The notes beneath the pieces were generated by a model that searched no databases, was not told the origin of the DNA, and saw only the letters and a program-made list of their open reading frames with translations. From NCBI GenBank assembly GCA_030833305.1, contig JAURHL010000003.1, forward strand, positions 1 to 31,161: DNA of 31,161 nucleotides, read 5' to 3'. A program made the translations under genes and the position numbers. The stretch comes from Acidimicrobiales bacterium. GTDB taxonomy: Bacteria; Actinomycetota; Acidimicrobiia; Acidimicrobiales; Ilumatobacteraceae. The first letter of the stretch is position 1. Every line of letters starts with the position of its first letter. Positions 15,158-25,751 of the stretch are shown here, one piece after another.

Positions 15158-16153
15158 GGTAGTTGGGGGTGGGGCGGGTGGCGATGTCGTCTCCGGCGAC
15201 GGCGTCGTCGCCGGAACCGTCGACTCGGGCACCATCGTCGTGGTCGTCGGAATCACCGGCGGCTCGCCTTCCGCGTCGATGTCCTCGCCGTACACCCACA
15301 CCGCCGTCTTCAGCGGAATCAACCCTGACGCCCAGATCATGTCCATCGCCGCCACACTCACGCGCACGCATCCGTGGGACGCCGGGTAGTTCGGGATCGA
15401 TTTCGACCCGTGGATCGCGATCCCACCGTTGAAGTACTTCGGCCGGTAGATCTTGCCCAGGTCGCCGTCCCACCAACCGTCCGCTCGCTCACGCTGAACC
15501 TTGAACTTGCCCGAATGGGTGAGCGACCGACCCGTCTCCCACTTCGTCGGGTCCTTCTGATTCTTCTCGAGGTAGTACTGACCACTACCTGTCGAGATGT
15601 TGATCGCCCACACCAGCTTTCCGCCCGCCATGATGAGCATCACCTGCTTGGTCTTGTCGATCTCCACCACCACGTTCGATGCGGTGCTTTGACCCACCGG
15701 TCGCGCCGTCGCCGCTGTCAGTGCATCCGCGGTCGCCTGATTCACCGAGCCCGACGGGTCGAGGCCGGTCCACTTCTGGAAAGCCATCACTGCCTGCTTC
15801 GTCGTCGATCCGTATTCACCATCGACGCCGTACAACCAGAACCCCAGTTCCAGGAGTCGTTGCTGGATCAACGCCGTCCCCACTCCGTCACGGCTTCCCA
15901 CCGCGGGCAACGGGGCGGCGAGCACTGACACTTCCGGCGCCGATGTGGTGGTCGTCGTCGACGTCGGCACCGTCGTCGTCGGCGTGGTCGTCGACGTCGT
16001 GGTGGTCGTGGATGTCGTCGTCGCCACGGTCGACGGGGAGAGAGTCACGGCCGGCACGGTCGAGCCCTCGGCGGAATTGCCACCGCAGGCCCCGGACACG
16101 CTCGCGCACAGGGCGATCACCGTCACACCCCTGATCCGACCCGAAAACTTCAC
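15155..16153 (-). CDS. L,D-transpeptidase (YkuD) with peptidoglycan-binding domain
   Basis: The 332-residue cell-wall enzyme forms 3-3 peptidoglycan cross-links or attaches proteins. It has a basic N-terminus, a hydrophobic stretch and SGACGG, a lipoprotein-like signal with a loose lipobox. A low-complexity Thr/Ser/Pro spacer (~45-75) follows, then a peptidoglycan-binding-1 repeat (~90-145, TALIQQRLLELGFWL and YGSTTKQAVMAFQ). The YkuD domain (~155-290) has the canonical IAIHGSKSIPNYPASHGCVRVS. A second Pro/Thr-rich tail (~300-332) is unusual. GTG 16153 is chosen because a TACCTT box lies exactly six bases before it and the signal peptide begins there; the frame further upstream is antisense to menB. 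The gene ends inside a strong hairpin. Confidence 0.92.
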   Translation of the reverse strand: MKFSGRIRGVTVIALCASVSGACGGNSAEGSTVPAVTLSPSTVATTTSTTTTTSTTTPTTTVPTSTTTTTSAPEVSVLAAPLPAVGSRDGVGTALIQQRLLELGFWLYGVDGEYGSTTKQAVMAFQKWTGLDPSGSVNQATADALTAATARPVGQSTASNVVVEIDKTKQVMLIMAGGKLVWAINISTGSGQYYLEKNQKDPTKWETGRSLTHSGKFKVQRERADGWWDGDLGKIYRPKYFNGGIAIHGSKSIPNYPASHGCVRVSVAAMDMIWASGLIPLKTAVWVYGEDIDAEGEPPVIPTTTTMVPESTVPATTPSPETTSPPAPPPTT

Positions 16154-16165
16154 CTTGCCAAGGTA
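16154..16165 (-). promoter_or_regulatory. Leaderless -10 element of the L,D-transpeptidase gene
   Basis: TACCTT (16165-16160, minus strand) followed by exactly six bases and GTG 16153. No Shine-Dalgarno and no good -35 are visible. The divergent menB start is 87 bases away. Confidence 0.5.
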
Positions 16166-16240
16166 CCGACCACCTTCCCCGATGTGTTGGCAGGCACGAT
16201 CGACGACGCAAAACCCCGCTTCCCCTGCGAGACTGCCGGC

Positions 16241-17146
16241 GTGGACACCGTTTCCGAGATCTTCGACCCCACGGCCTGGACGGTCGTCCCGGGATTCGAC
16301 TTCACCGACATCACCTACCACCGTGCCACGGACCAGGGGACGGTGCGTATCGCCTTCGATCGTCCCGAGGTGCGCAACGCGTTCCGTCCCCACACTGTCG
16401 ACGAGTTGTACACCGCACTCGAACACGCCCGACAGTCCACCGACGTCGGGTGCGTCATCCTCACCGGCAACGGCCCGTCCCCGAAGGATGGCGGATGGGC
16501 GTTCTGCAGTGGCGGCGACCAGCGCATCCGCGGGCGTGACGGTTACAAGTACGCCGAGGGCGACACCGCCGCGTCCATCGACCCCGGCAAGAGTGGTCGT
16601 CTCCACATCCTCGAGGTCCAACGGCTGATCCGCTTCATGCCCAAGATCGTCATCTGCGTGGTCCCGGGATGGGCCGCCGGTGGTGGTCACAGCCTGCACG
16701 TGGTCGCCGATCTCACTCTGGCCAGTCGTGAACACGCGCGCTTCAAACAGACCGACGCCGACGTCGCCAGCTTCGACGGCGGTTTCGGATCCGCCTACCT
16801 GGCGCGCCAAGTCGGTCAGAAGTTCGCCCGCGAGATCTTCTTCCTCGGGCGCGAGTACACCGCCGACGATGCGCACCGCATGGGAATGGTGAACGCCGTC
16901 GTCGACCACGCCGATTTGGAAGCGACCGCTTTGCAGTGGGCTCGCGAGATCAACGGCAAGAGCCCGACGGCCCAGCGCATGTTGAAGTTCTCGTTCAATC
17001 TGATCGATGACGGTCTCGTCGGCCAACAGGTTTTTGCCGGGGAAGCCACCCGCCTCGCGTACATGACCGACGAGGCCCAAGAGGGTCGCATGTCGTTCCT
17101 CGAGAAGCGCGATCCCGACTGGTCGTCGTATCCGTGGTACTACTGA
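16241..17146 (+). CDS. menB: 1,4-dihydroxy-2-naphthoyl-CoA synthase MenB
   Basis: MenB closes the second ring of the naphthoquinone in menaquinone biosynthesis, converting o-succinylbenzoyl-CoA to dihydroxynaphthoyl-CoA. The 301-residue protein is a crotonase with MenB-specific features: AFCSGGDQRIRGRDGY, VVPGWAAGGGHSLHVVADL, TDADVASFDGGFGSAYLARQVG and the C-terminal EKRDPDWSSYPWYY. I recognise it on these. GTG 16241 is used; it has a GAGACT box six bases upstream, so it may be leaderless, and the preceding in-frame residues have no family character. No other menaquinone gene is in the window. It is divergent from the L,D-transpeptidase gene and overlaps the next gene by 13 bases. Confidence 0.93.
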   Translation: MDTVSEIFDPTAWTVVPGFDFTDITYHRATDQGTVRIAFDRPEVRNAFRPHTVDELYTALEHARQSTDVGCVILTGNGPSPKDGGWAFCSGGDQRIRGRDGYKYAEGDTAASIDPGKSGRLHILEVQRLIRFMPKIVICVVPGWAAGGGHSLHVVADLTLASREHARFKQTDADVASFDGGFGSAYLARQVGQKFAREIFFLGREYTADDAHRMGMVNAVVDHADLEATALQWAREINGKSPTAQRMLKFSFNLIDDGLVGQQVFAGEATRLAYMTDEAQEGRMSFLEKRDPDWSSYPWYY

Positions 17147-17991
17147 TCGACTCGGTCGACGACCCTCGTCTCGATCAATTCAGGTTGCGCGAACGAGAAC
17201 TGCGTCCGCGCCGCATCCCGGCCCGCATGGCCAAGGGAATGACCCCGGCCGATCTCGAACGTGTCAGCGCCGGCCACTTCGTCGCCGAGGGTGATCTCGT
17301 CGTCGAACGCGCTCTGGCCGCCGGTTGCGAACCGGTGGCCCTCTTGACCGATGCCGAGGCGCCCGCGGCCGTGGCCTCCAAGATGCCGACACACGTGCCG
17401 GTTTTCGCCGCACGCGCCGAGGCCCGACGCATGCTCACCGGGCTGGGCGTGGCACTCGACGTGATCGGCCTGTTCGAACGTCCGCCCACCCGAGCGGTCG
17501 ACGACATGGTCCCGACTTCTCGCCACTTGCTGCTCGCCGAGGACGTGGACAACCCCACCAACATCGGCGCCATCGCCCGCAGTGCCGCCGCGTTCGCGGT
17601 CGACGGCCTGATCCTCGACCGCAACAGTGCGGACCCGTTGGCGCGCCGGGCCCTGCGCGTTTCGATGGGGACCGCACTGCACATGCGACACGCGCGGGTC
17701 GACGACATCCCGTCGATCGTTCCGCTGTTGCGCACGCATGGCTTCGTCGTGTGCGGACTCACCCCTCGCTCCACCGCCGAGGACATCGCCGAGGTCGGTC
17801 GACGCCTTCCCGTTTCGGCCCGGGTGGCGATCGTGCTCGGATCCGAGCGCGACGGCTTGAGCGAGCGCACCCTCGCCGCTCTCGACCATTCGGTTCGCAT
17901 CCCCATGGCCCCCGGCATCGACTCGCTGAACGTCGCCGCGGCCGCCGCCGTGGCCTGTCATTCGTTGCTCGCCCGTACACTTTCAGCGTGA
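17134..17991 (+). CDS. SpoU-family (TrmH-type) RNA 2'-O-methyltransferase
   Basis: The 285-residue enzyme methylates the 2'-hydroxyl of a ribose in tRNA or rRNA with S-adenosylmethionine. The three SPOUT motifs are present: NPTNIGAIARSAAAF (~residues 140-155), IVLGSERDGLS (~231-241) and IPMAPGIDSLNVAAAAAVA (~253-272). These form the trefoil-knot cofactor site. The N-terminal ~100 residues form the substrate-binding domain (GHFVAEGDLVVERAL). The RNA target cannot be told. The GTG start at 17134 lies within the end of menB (13-base overlap), and the stop overlaps the purU start by four bases. No Shine-Dalgarno is obvious, so translation probably depends on menB. Confidence 0.9.
   Translation: MVLLIDSVDDPRLDQFRLRERELRPRRIPARMAKGMTPADLERVSAGHFVAEGDLVVERALAAGCEPVALLTDAEAPAAVASKMPTHVPVFAARAEARRMLTGLGVALDVIGLFERPPTRAVDDMVPTSRHLLLAEDVDNPTNIGAIARSAAAFAVDGLILDRNSADPLARRALRVSMGTALHMRHARVDDIPSIVPLLRTHGFVVCGLTPRSTAEDIAEVGRRLPVSARVAIVLGSERDGLSERTLAALDHSVRIPMAPGIDSLNVAAAAAVACHSLLARTLSA
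17976..17988 (+). promoter_or_regulatory. Leaderless -10 element of purU inside the upstream gene
   Basis: TACACT (17976-17981) lies exactly six bases before GTG 17988, within the last codons of the methyltransferase gene. It would let purU be expressed apart from the upstream genes. Confidence 0.5.
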
Positions 17992-18842
17992 GCGCCACCG
18001 CCGTCCTCCTGCTCTCGTGCCCCGATCAACGTGGGGTCGTGGCCGCCGTCGCCGATTTCATCGCCCAACACGGAGGCAACATCGTCCACGCCGAGCAGCA
18101 CACCGACGACGTGGAGAAAGTGTTCTTCCAGCGCGTCGAGTTCGAGCTCGACGGTTTCGGCCTCGGGCGCGACGAGATCCTGAACGCCTTCTCGACCGTC
18201 TCGTCGCGCTTCGACATGTCCGTGGACCTGAAATTCACCGACACGCTTCCCCGAGTGGGGATCCTGGCCTCGAAACAGTCCCATTGCCTGTTCGATCTGC
18301 TGAGCCGTTGGCGTAGTGGCGAATTGCCCGCCCACGTCGCGGTGGTCATCGACAACCATCCGGATCATGCCGATCTGGTTCGCCACATGGGCGTGCCGTA
18401 CGTGCACCTACCCGTCACGCCGGAGTCCAAAGAGGCCCAGGAACGGGCGTTGTTGGACGAACTTCGGGAGCAATCCGTCGACCTGGTGGTGCTGGCCCGT
18501 TACATGCAGATCCTGTCGCCCCTCGTGGTGAACGCCTATCGATCCCGCATCATCAACATCCACCATTCGTTTCTCCCCGCCTTCATCGGAGCGAATCCCT
18601 ATCGACAAGCGCACGACCGTGGGGTGAAGATCATCGGTGCCACCGCGCATTACGTCACCGAGGAACTCGACGAGGGGCCCATCCTCGACCAGGAGGTCTC
18701 CCGGGTCTCGCATCGCGACTCGGTCGCCGATCTCACCCGTAAGGGTCGCGATCTGGAGACCATCGTCCTGGCGCGCGCGGTTCGAGCGCACCTCGAGCAT
18801 CGGGTGCTCGTGTACGGCCGCAAGACGGTCGTCTTCGGCTGA
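17988..18842 (+). CDS. purU: Formyltetrahydrofolate deformylase PurU
   Basis: PurU hydrolyses 10-formyltetrahydrofolate to tetrahydrofolate and formate, balancing one-carbon pools. The 284-residue protein has an N-terminal ACT domain (~1-85, LLLSCPDQRGVVAAVADFIAQHGGNI). A formyltransferase-fold domain follows, with NIHHSFLPAFIGANPYRQAHDRG and TAHYVTEELDEGPILDQE; these hold the Asn, His and Asp catalytic residues. VLARYMQILSP precedes them. Length is normal. The start GTG overlaps the preceding stop as GTGA, and a TACACT box sits six bases upstream. A much longer in-frame opening from 17325 is antisense-like and rejected. It converges on the globin gene, nine bases away. Confidence 0.95.
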   Translation: MSATAVLLLSCPDQRGVVAAVADFIAQHGGNIVHAEQHTDDVEKVFFQRVEFELDGFGLGRDEILNAFSTVSSRFDMSVDLKFTDTLPRVGILASKQSHCLFDLLSRWRSGELPAHVAVVIDNHPDHADLVRHMGVPYVHLPVTPESKEAQERALLDELREQSVDLVVLARYMQILSPLVVNAYRSRIINIHHSFLPAFIGANPYRQAHDRGVKIIGATAHYVTEELDEGPILDQEVSRVSHRDSVADLTRKGRDLETIVLARAVRAHLEHRVLVYGRKTVVFG

Positions 18843-18850
18843 CGCCTCAC

Positions 18851-19261
18851 TCAGGGTTTGCGCGAACTGATGGGTAGTCCGGTGTCGTTGCGCAAGTGCT
18901 CGGCCGCGGGCACGAAGTAGTTCGTCAATTCGGCACGCACACCCGCGTCCTCGGTCACCGCTTCGATCGCGGCCACCATGTGAACCAACCAGCGATCGCG
19001 CTCCAGCGGCCCCACGTGGAACGGCATGTGGCGCATACGTAACTTCGGGTGCCCCCGCTCCTCCATGTAGGTCGTCGGGCCACCCCAATACTGAGCGAGA
19101 AAGAGGGTCAGGCGATGCTTCGCCCCCGCCAGATCGCTCTGATCGGGATACAACGGCCAGAGAACCTCATCGGCGCCGACTCCGGTGTAGAACTCGTCCA
19201 CCAAACGCACGAAGAACTCCATGCCACCGACACGGTCGTAGAGCATCGGCTCCTCGCTCAC
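18851..19261 (-). CDS. Group II truncated haemoglobin
   Basis: The 136-residue globin binds heme and oxygen or other small ligands; the group II (trHbO) type is common in actinobacteria and linked to oxygen or peroxide chemistry. The N-terminus MLYDRVGGMEFFVRLVDEFY and the heme-pocket segment MRHMPFHVGPLERDRWLVHM (proximal His in the PFHVG stretch, conserved Trp after it) are typical. A YWGGPTTYMEERGHPKLRMRH segment supports group II. I use GTG 19261, which overlaps the crotonase stop by four bases; Met at 19246 is an alternative. It is therefore translationally coupled to that gene. The short gap downstream leads to the convergent purU. Confidence 0.93.
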   Translation of the reverse strand: MSEEPMLYDRVGGMEFFVRLVDEFYTGVGADEVLWPLYPDQSDLAGAKHRLTLFLAQYWGGPTTYMEERGHPKLRMRHMPFHVGPLERDRWLVHMVAAIEAVTEDAGVRAELTNYFVPAAEHLRNDTGLPISSRKP

Positions 19262-20118
19262 GAAAACTCGGGGTCCGACCAATCGGGGAATACGTCGGGC
19301 AGGCCGTCGCTCACCTTGACCGGGAACTCGGCAGGACGCTTCTCGAGGAAACTCATCACTCCCTCCCGCGCGTCATCGCTCGCTCCGCGCGAGTTGATGG
19401 CCCGCGAATCCACCCGATGGGCCTGCATCGGGTGATCCGCCCCCAACATGCGCCACAGCATTCGTCGCGACAGAGCCACCGACACCGGAGCCGTGTTGTC
19501 GGCGATCTCGGTCGCGATCGCTCGGGCCGCCGGCAACAATTCCTCGGAGGCGTGGACACTGCGCACCAGTCGAGCATCTCGGGCTTCGGTCGCCGAGACC
19601 ATGCGCCCGGTGTAACACCACTCGGCCGCCTGCGAGATTCCGACCAATCGCGGAAGGAACCAGCTGCTGGCCGCCTCGGGCACGATGCCTCGACGAGCGA
19701 AGACGAATCCGAATTTGGCCGACTCGCTCGCCAGTCGGATGTCCATCGGCAGGGTCATGGTCACGCCGACGCCCACGGCGGCACCGTTGATCGCTCCGAT
19801 CACCGGCTTCGTGCTCTCGAAGATGCGCAACGCCACCAGGCCACCCCCGTCACGCACCACACCGGTTCGCGCGGCCACGTCGCTTCCACCCTTGGCGAAC
19901 GTGTCACCGCCGCCCGACAGGTCGGCACCGGCACAGTAGGCCTTCCCCGAGCCGGTGAAGATGATCGCCCGCACCTGGTCGTCAGCATCGGCCAAGTCCA
20001 TCGCGGCGATGATCTCTTTCAGCATGCGATTGGTGAAGGCATTCATCTTGTCGGGACGGTGAAGCGTGATCGTCGCCACGCGATCGGAGACGTCGTAGAT
20101 GATCTCGTCGAAACTCAT
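19258..20118 (-). CDS. Enoyl-CoA hydratase/isomerase-family protein lacking both catalytic Glu
   Basis: The 286-residue crotonase has MSFDEIIYDVSDRVATITLHRPDKMNAF, the oxyanion-hole segment AYCAGADLSGGG, and a long C-terminal helical region (FLEKRPAEFP). At the positions of the two catalytic glutamates of true hydratases I see Thr (in VGVGVTMTL) and Phe (in FGFVFARRG), so hydration activity is doubtful. It could be an isomerase-like or acyl-CoA-binding relative. ATG 20118 is chosen because a TACTGT box lies exactly six bases upstream and the frame further up is antisense to ftsX. It follows ftsX by 26 bases and overlaps the globin gene by four, so the two are translated together. Confidence 0.9.
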   Translation of the reverse strand: MSFDEIIYDVSDRVATITLHRPDKMNAFTNRMLKEIIAAMDLADADDQVRAIIFTGSGKAYCAGADLSGGGDTFAKGGSDVAARTGVVRDGGGLVALRIFESTKPVIGAINGAAVGVGVTMTLPMDIRLASESAKFGFVFARRGIVPEAASSWFLPRLVGISQAAEWCYTGRMVSATEARDARLVRSVHASEELLPAARAIATEIADNTAPVSVALSRRMLWRMLGADHPMQAHRVDSRAINSRGASDDAREGVMSFLEKRPAEFPVKVSDGLPDVFPDWSDPEFS

Positions 20119-20130
20119 GTCCCGACAGTA
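20119..20130 (-). promoter_or_regulatory. Leaderless -10 element of the crotonase gene
   Basis: TACTGT (20130-20125, minus strand) is followed by exactly six bases and ATG 20118. It lies in the 26 bases between ftsX and this gene, so the crotonase-globin pair may be separate from the ftsEX operon. Confidence 0.5.
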
Positions 20131-20144
20131 GTCAGCCGGCGGGA

Positions 20145-21047
20145 TCAGACGTCGAGGAAGCGCGACGCGGCGATGCCCGATCCGATGGCGCCGGCAGCCG
20201 CTCCGATGACCAGGAGCATCACCATGACCCAGCGCACGTAGCCGTCGGAGACCACCAGGGCGGCCAATTCCGTGTCGTTGAAGTCGGTGACCGCGTTCGA
20301 CCAGGCCGTGTTCAGACCCCACAAGCCCGCACAACTCAACACACCACCGATGAGGCCTTGCAACAGGCCCTCGAGCATGAACGGAATACGGATGAACCAA
20401 TTCGTGGCACCCACCAACTTCATGACCTCGATCTCACGCCGCCGTGCGAACATCGCGGTCCGGATGGTGTTCCAGATCAATCCGATGGCCACCATGAGCA
20501 GGACGATCGACATCACGGTGGTCGCCACCCGGATGAACTGCGACACCCGCGACACCACGTCGAACACGTCCTGGGCGTAGGCCACTTCGCGCACGCCCTC
20601 CACGCCACGGAACGATTCACCGAGCTCGCGAATCAGGTTGGAGTCATCGGTGGTGGGCACCACCTTGAACTGCGACGGGATGTTCTCGGGGGTCAACAAA
20701 CGGAGCGTGCCCGGATCACCGGCGAACAACTTCTGAGCCTCGGCGTAGCTCTCGGCCTGATCCAGGTACCGCAGCTTGGAGACGTCGATGATCGTGGGCT
20801 GGGATTCGATGGCTTCCTGAATGAAAGCGATCTGTTCGGGCGAGGCGTCCGAACGCACGTACACGATCAGTTCGACGTCGCCCTTCCAACGAGTGAGCAG
20901 ATTGTCGAAGGCCCGCTGGATGAGGAAGGTGGAGCCCACCAGCAGAAGCGACACCGCCGAGGTGACGACCGCGGCGGCGGTGAGGGTGACGTTCCTCTTG
21001 AAACTGGCCCACGTCTCGCGAAAGGCGTAACTGATACGTGCCAACAT
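20145..21047 (-). CDS. ftsX: Cell division protein FtsX
   Basis: FtsX is the membrane partner of the FtsE ATPase; the complex activates cell-wall hydrolases during division. The 300-residue protein has an N-terminal cytoplasmic segment with FKRN, a first membrane helix (~22-45), a large extracellular domain (~50-165, IVYVRSDASPEQI), and three C-terminal helices (~170-195, ~220-245, ~270-292). RRREIEVMKLVGATNWFIRIPFMLEG is the coupling region. This matches the four-helix FtsX topology of actinobacteria. ATG 21047 shares one base with the ftsE stop (TGATG), so the two are tightly coupled. The next gene downstream is not smpB, which often follows ftsX in actinobacteria. Confidence 0.96.
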   Translation of the reverse strand: MLARISYAFRETWASFKRNVTLTAAAVVTSAVSLLLVGSTFLIQRAFDNLLTRWKGDVELIVYVRSDASPEQIAFIQEAIESQPTIIDVSKLRYLDQAESYAEAQKLFAGDPGTLRLLTPENIPSQFKVVPTTDDSNLIRELGESFRGVEGVREVAYAQDVFDVVSRVSQFIRVATTVMSIVLLMVAIGLIWNTIRTAMFARRREIEVMKLVGATNWFIRIPFMLEGLLQGLIGGVLSCAGLWGLNTAWSNAVTDFNDTELAALVVSDGYVRWVMVMLLVIGAAAGAIGSGIAASRFLDV

Positions 21048-21724
21048 CAGTCGTACACCCCGCGTTCCTGGTCGCGGACGATGACGCCGCGGTCGAGCTG
21101 CACCACTCTCTTGCGCATCTGATTGACGATGCGCTGATCGTGGGTGGCCATCACGACGGTCGTGCCCGTGCCGTTGATGCGATCCAGCAGGCGCATGATG
21201 CCCTCGCCCGTGGCGGGATCCAGGTTTCCCGTGGGCTCGTCGGCCAGAAGAATCAGCGGACGATTGACGAACGCGCGGGCGATGGAAACGCGCTGCTGCT
21301 CGCCACCCGACAGCTGATGAGGGAAGCGGTCCTCCTTGTCGGACAGGCCGACGAGATCGAGGACCGCGGGAACCTGCTGCTTGATCACGTGCTTGGGACG
21401 ACCGATCACCTCGAGGGCGAAGGCGACGTTCTCGAAAACCGTCTTGTTCAACAGCAACTTGTAGTCCTGGAAGATGTTGCCGATGTTGCGACGAAGGAAC
21501 GGAACCTTGGAGTCGGGCATCGCATTGATGTCCTTGCCGGCCACCCAGACCTCGCCCCTTTCGGGCTGCTCCTGTCGATTCATGAGGCGAAGGATGGTCG
21601 ACTTCCCCGATCCCGAGGGGCCGACGAGGAACACGAACTCGCCTTTGGCGACCTCGAACGAAGCGTCACGAAGAGCAGTCACCTCGGTGCTGTAAGACTT
21701 CGTCACGCTCTCGAGACGGATCAT
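21047..21724 (-). CDS. ftsE: Cell division ATP-binding protein FtsE
   Basis: FtsE is the ABC-type ATPase that works with FtsX at the division site. The 225-residue protein has Walker A GPSGSGKST (35-43), Q-loop IFQDYKLL, signature LSGGEQQRVSIARA (138-151), Walker B ILLADEP (158-164) and the H-loop VMATHDQ. The Q-loop spacing and short length fit FtsE and not a general transporter. ATG 21724 has GAGGAG four to five bases upstream. A 73-base gap separates it from prfB, which has the same orientation, so the four genes secA-prfB-ftsE-ftsX are likely one operon with possible internal promoters. Confidence 0.97.
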   Translation of the reverse strand: MIRLESVTKSYSTEVTALRDASFEVAKGEFVFLVGPSGSGKSTILRLMNRQEQPERGEVWVAGKDINAMPDSKVPFLRRNIGNIFQDYKLLLNKTVFENVAFALEVIGRPKHVIKQQVPAVLDLVGLSDKEDRFPHQLSGGEQQRVSIARAFVNRPLILLADEPTGNLDPATGEGIMRLLDRINGTGTTVVMATHDQRIVNQMRKRVVQLDRGVIVRDQERGVYD

Positions 21725-21797
21725 GCTGCTCCTCGGGCAGTCGGCGACCCGAAGGTCGATCTCATGAATGCGCCGTCAGGCTACCAGCGCGTCGCGT
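21725..21797. other. Gap between prfB and ftsE
   Basis: This non-coding stretch holds the ftsE ribosome-binding site. I see no T-tract hairpin, so read-through from prfB is likely. Confidence 0.4.
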
Positions 21798-22901
21798 TCA
21801 GGAATCGTCACCCGAACGACGCCAGCGCAGGTAGCCCTCCATGAATTCGTCGATCGCGCCATCGAGTACGCCCTCGACATTGCTCGATTCGACGTTCGTA
21901 CGCAGGTCCTTGACCATCTGATACGGCTGCAAGACGTAGCTACGGATCTGACTGCCCCAACCGACGGTGGCCTGCTTGCCCGCGATGCGATCGAGCTCAG
22001 CTTGATGCTCTTCCTCGATGCGGGCCGCGACCATGGCCTTCAGGCGATTCATCGCCTTCTCACGGTTCTGCAACTGACTGCGCTCTTCCTGCGACGACGA
22101 CACGAGCCCGGTGGGTTCGTGAATCAGACGTACCGCCGACGACGTCTTGTTCACGTGTTGACCACCGGCGCCGGAGGCACGGAACACCTCCATGCGCACG
22201 TCGGTCTCGTTGATCTCGACGTTCGGATCGTCCATGGCCGGCCACACCTGAACCGCGGCGAAGCTCGTCTGGCGGCGACCCTGATTGTCGAACGGGCTGA
22301 TGCGCACCAAACGATGGGTGCCACGTTCCGAAGTCATGAGTCCGTACGCGTAACGACCTTTCAACGTGAACTCCGCTGACATGATCCCGGCCTCCGTCGC
22401 CGGCGAGATGTCGTCGATCTCGACGGCGAAACCTCGGCGTTCGGCCCAACGCTGGTACATGCGCAACAGGATCTCGCTCCAGTCCTGGGCGTCGACTCCC
22501 CCGTCCTTGGCGTTGATCTGCACGATGCAGTCCGCCTCGTCGTGCTCGCCGATGAAGAGACTGCGCATCTCCAGCACACTCAGTGCATCGGCGATCGTCG
22601 CGATGCCGGCCTCGATGTCGGACTCCTGCGACGCATCATCGACCTCACGGGCCATCTCGTGGAGAACCTCGACGTCCTCGAATTGTCGTGACAGGGAATC
22701 GAATTGATCGATGTCGCTCTTCACGTTGGCGTACTCGGCGTTCAGTCGCTTGGCGTTCTCTTGGTCGTCCCAGAGGTCGGGGCGCGACACCTCCACTTCC
22801 AACTCGCGGAAACGCTCTCGCTGGGTGTCGATTTTGAGATAGCCCCGGGCCTCGACCAAGCGGCGACCAACCTCTTTCAAATCGTCGGAGAAATCACGCA
22901 T
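21798..22901 (-). CDS. prfB: Peptide chain release factor 2
   Basis: RF2 ends translation at UAA and UGA. The 367-residue protein has the tripeptide anticodon SPF at 202-204 and the catalytic GGQ at 246-248. It has the N-terminal RGYLKIDTQRERFRELE segment and a C-terminal MEGYLRWRR. In E. coli the gene needs a +1 shift at CUU-UGA just after the RGYL residues; here the frame runs straight through (CTC AAA), so no frameshift is used. ATG 22901 lies six bases after the secA stop, without a clear Shine-Dalgarno, which suggests coupling to secA. Confidence 0.97.
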   Translation of the reverse strand: MRDFSDDLKEVGRRLVEARGYLKIDTQRERFRELEVEVSRPDLWDDQENAKRLNAEYANVKSDIDQFDSLSRQFEDVEVLHEMAREVDDASQESDIEAGIATIADALSVLEMRSLFIGEHDEADCIVQINAKDGGVDAQDWSEILLRMYQRWAERRGFAVEIDDISPATEAGIMSAEFTLKGRYAYGLMTSERGTHRLVRISPFDNQGRRQTSFAAVQVWPAMDDPNVEINETDVRMEVFRASGAGGQHVNKTSSAVRLIHEPTGLVSSSQEERSQLQNREKAMNRLKAMVAARIEEEHQAELDRIAGKQATVGWGSQIRSYVLQPYQMVKDLRTNVESSNVEGVLDGAIDEFMEGYLRWRRSGDDS

Positions 22902-22907
22902 GGTCGC

Positions 22908-25664
<2,757 letters not shown>

Positions 25665-25751
25665 GCAGGGAACGAGCCTACCGGCACATTCGTTCGGGCT
25701 CGGGGTCGCCTCGGTTGGCGACGAAGCGGCTCGAACCAGCAAACTCGGACG
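25665..25751. other. Divergent region, secA / HAD hydrolase
   Basis: Both genes appear to start transcription here: TAGGCT (25680-25675) on the minus side and a weak CAAACT (25740-25745) six bases before the plus-side GTG. No hpf gene is present, although hpf often sits between comF and secA in actinobacteria. Confidence 0.4.

Noticed and set aside
15950..16040. Repetitive GTCGTC-like stretch suggesting a repeat element
   Set aside because: It encodes the Thr/Ser-rich spacer of the L,D-transpeptidase; low complexity in a coding spacer, not a separate element.
16154..17080. N-terminal extension of the L,D-transpeptidase frame
   Set aside because: The extension is antisense to menB, and a leaderless promoter plus signal peptide begins at 16153.
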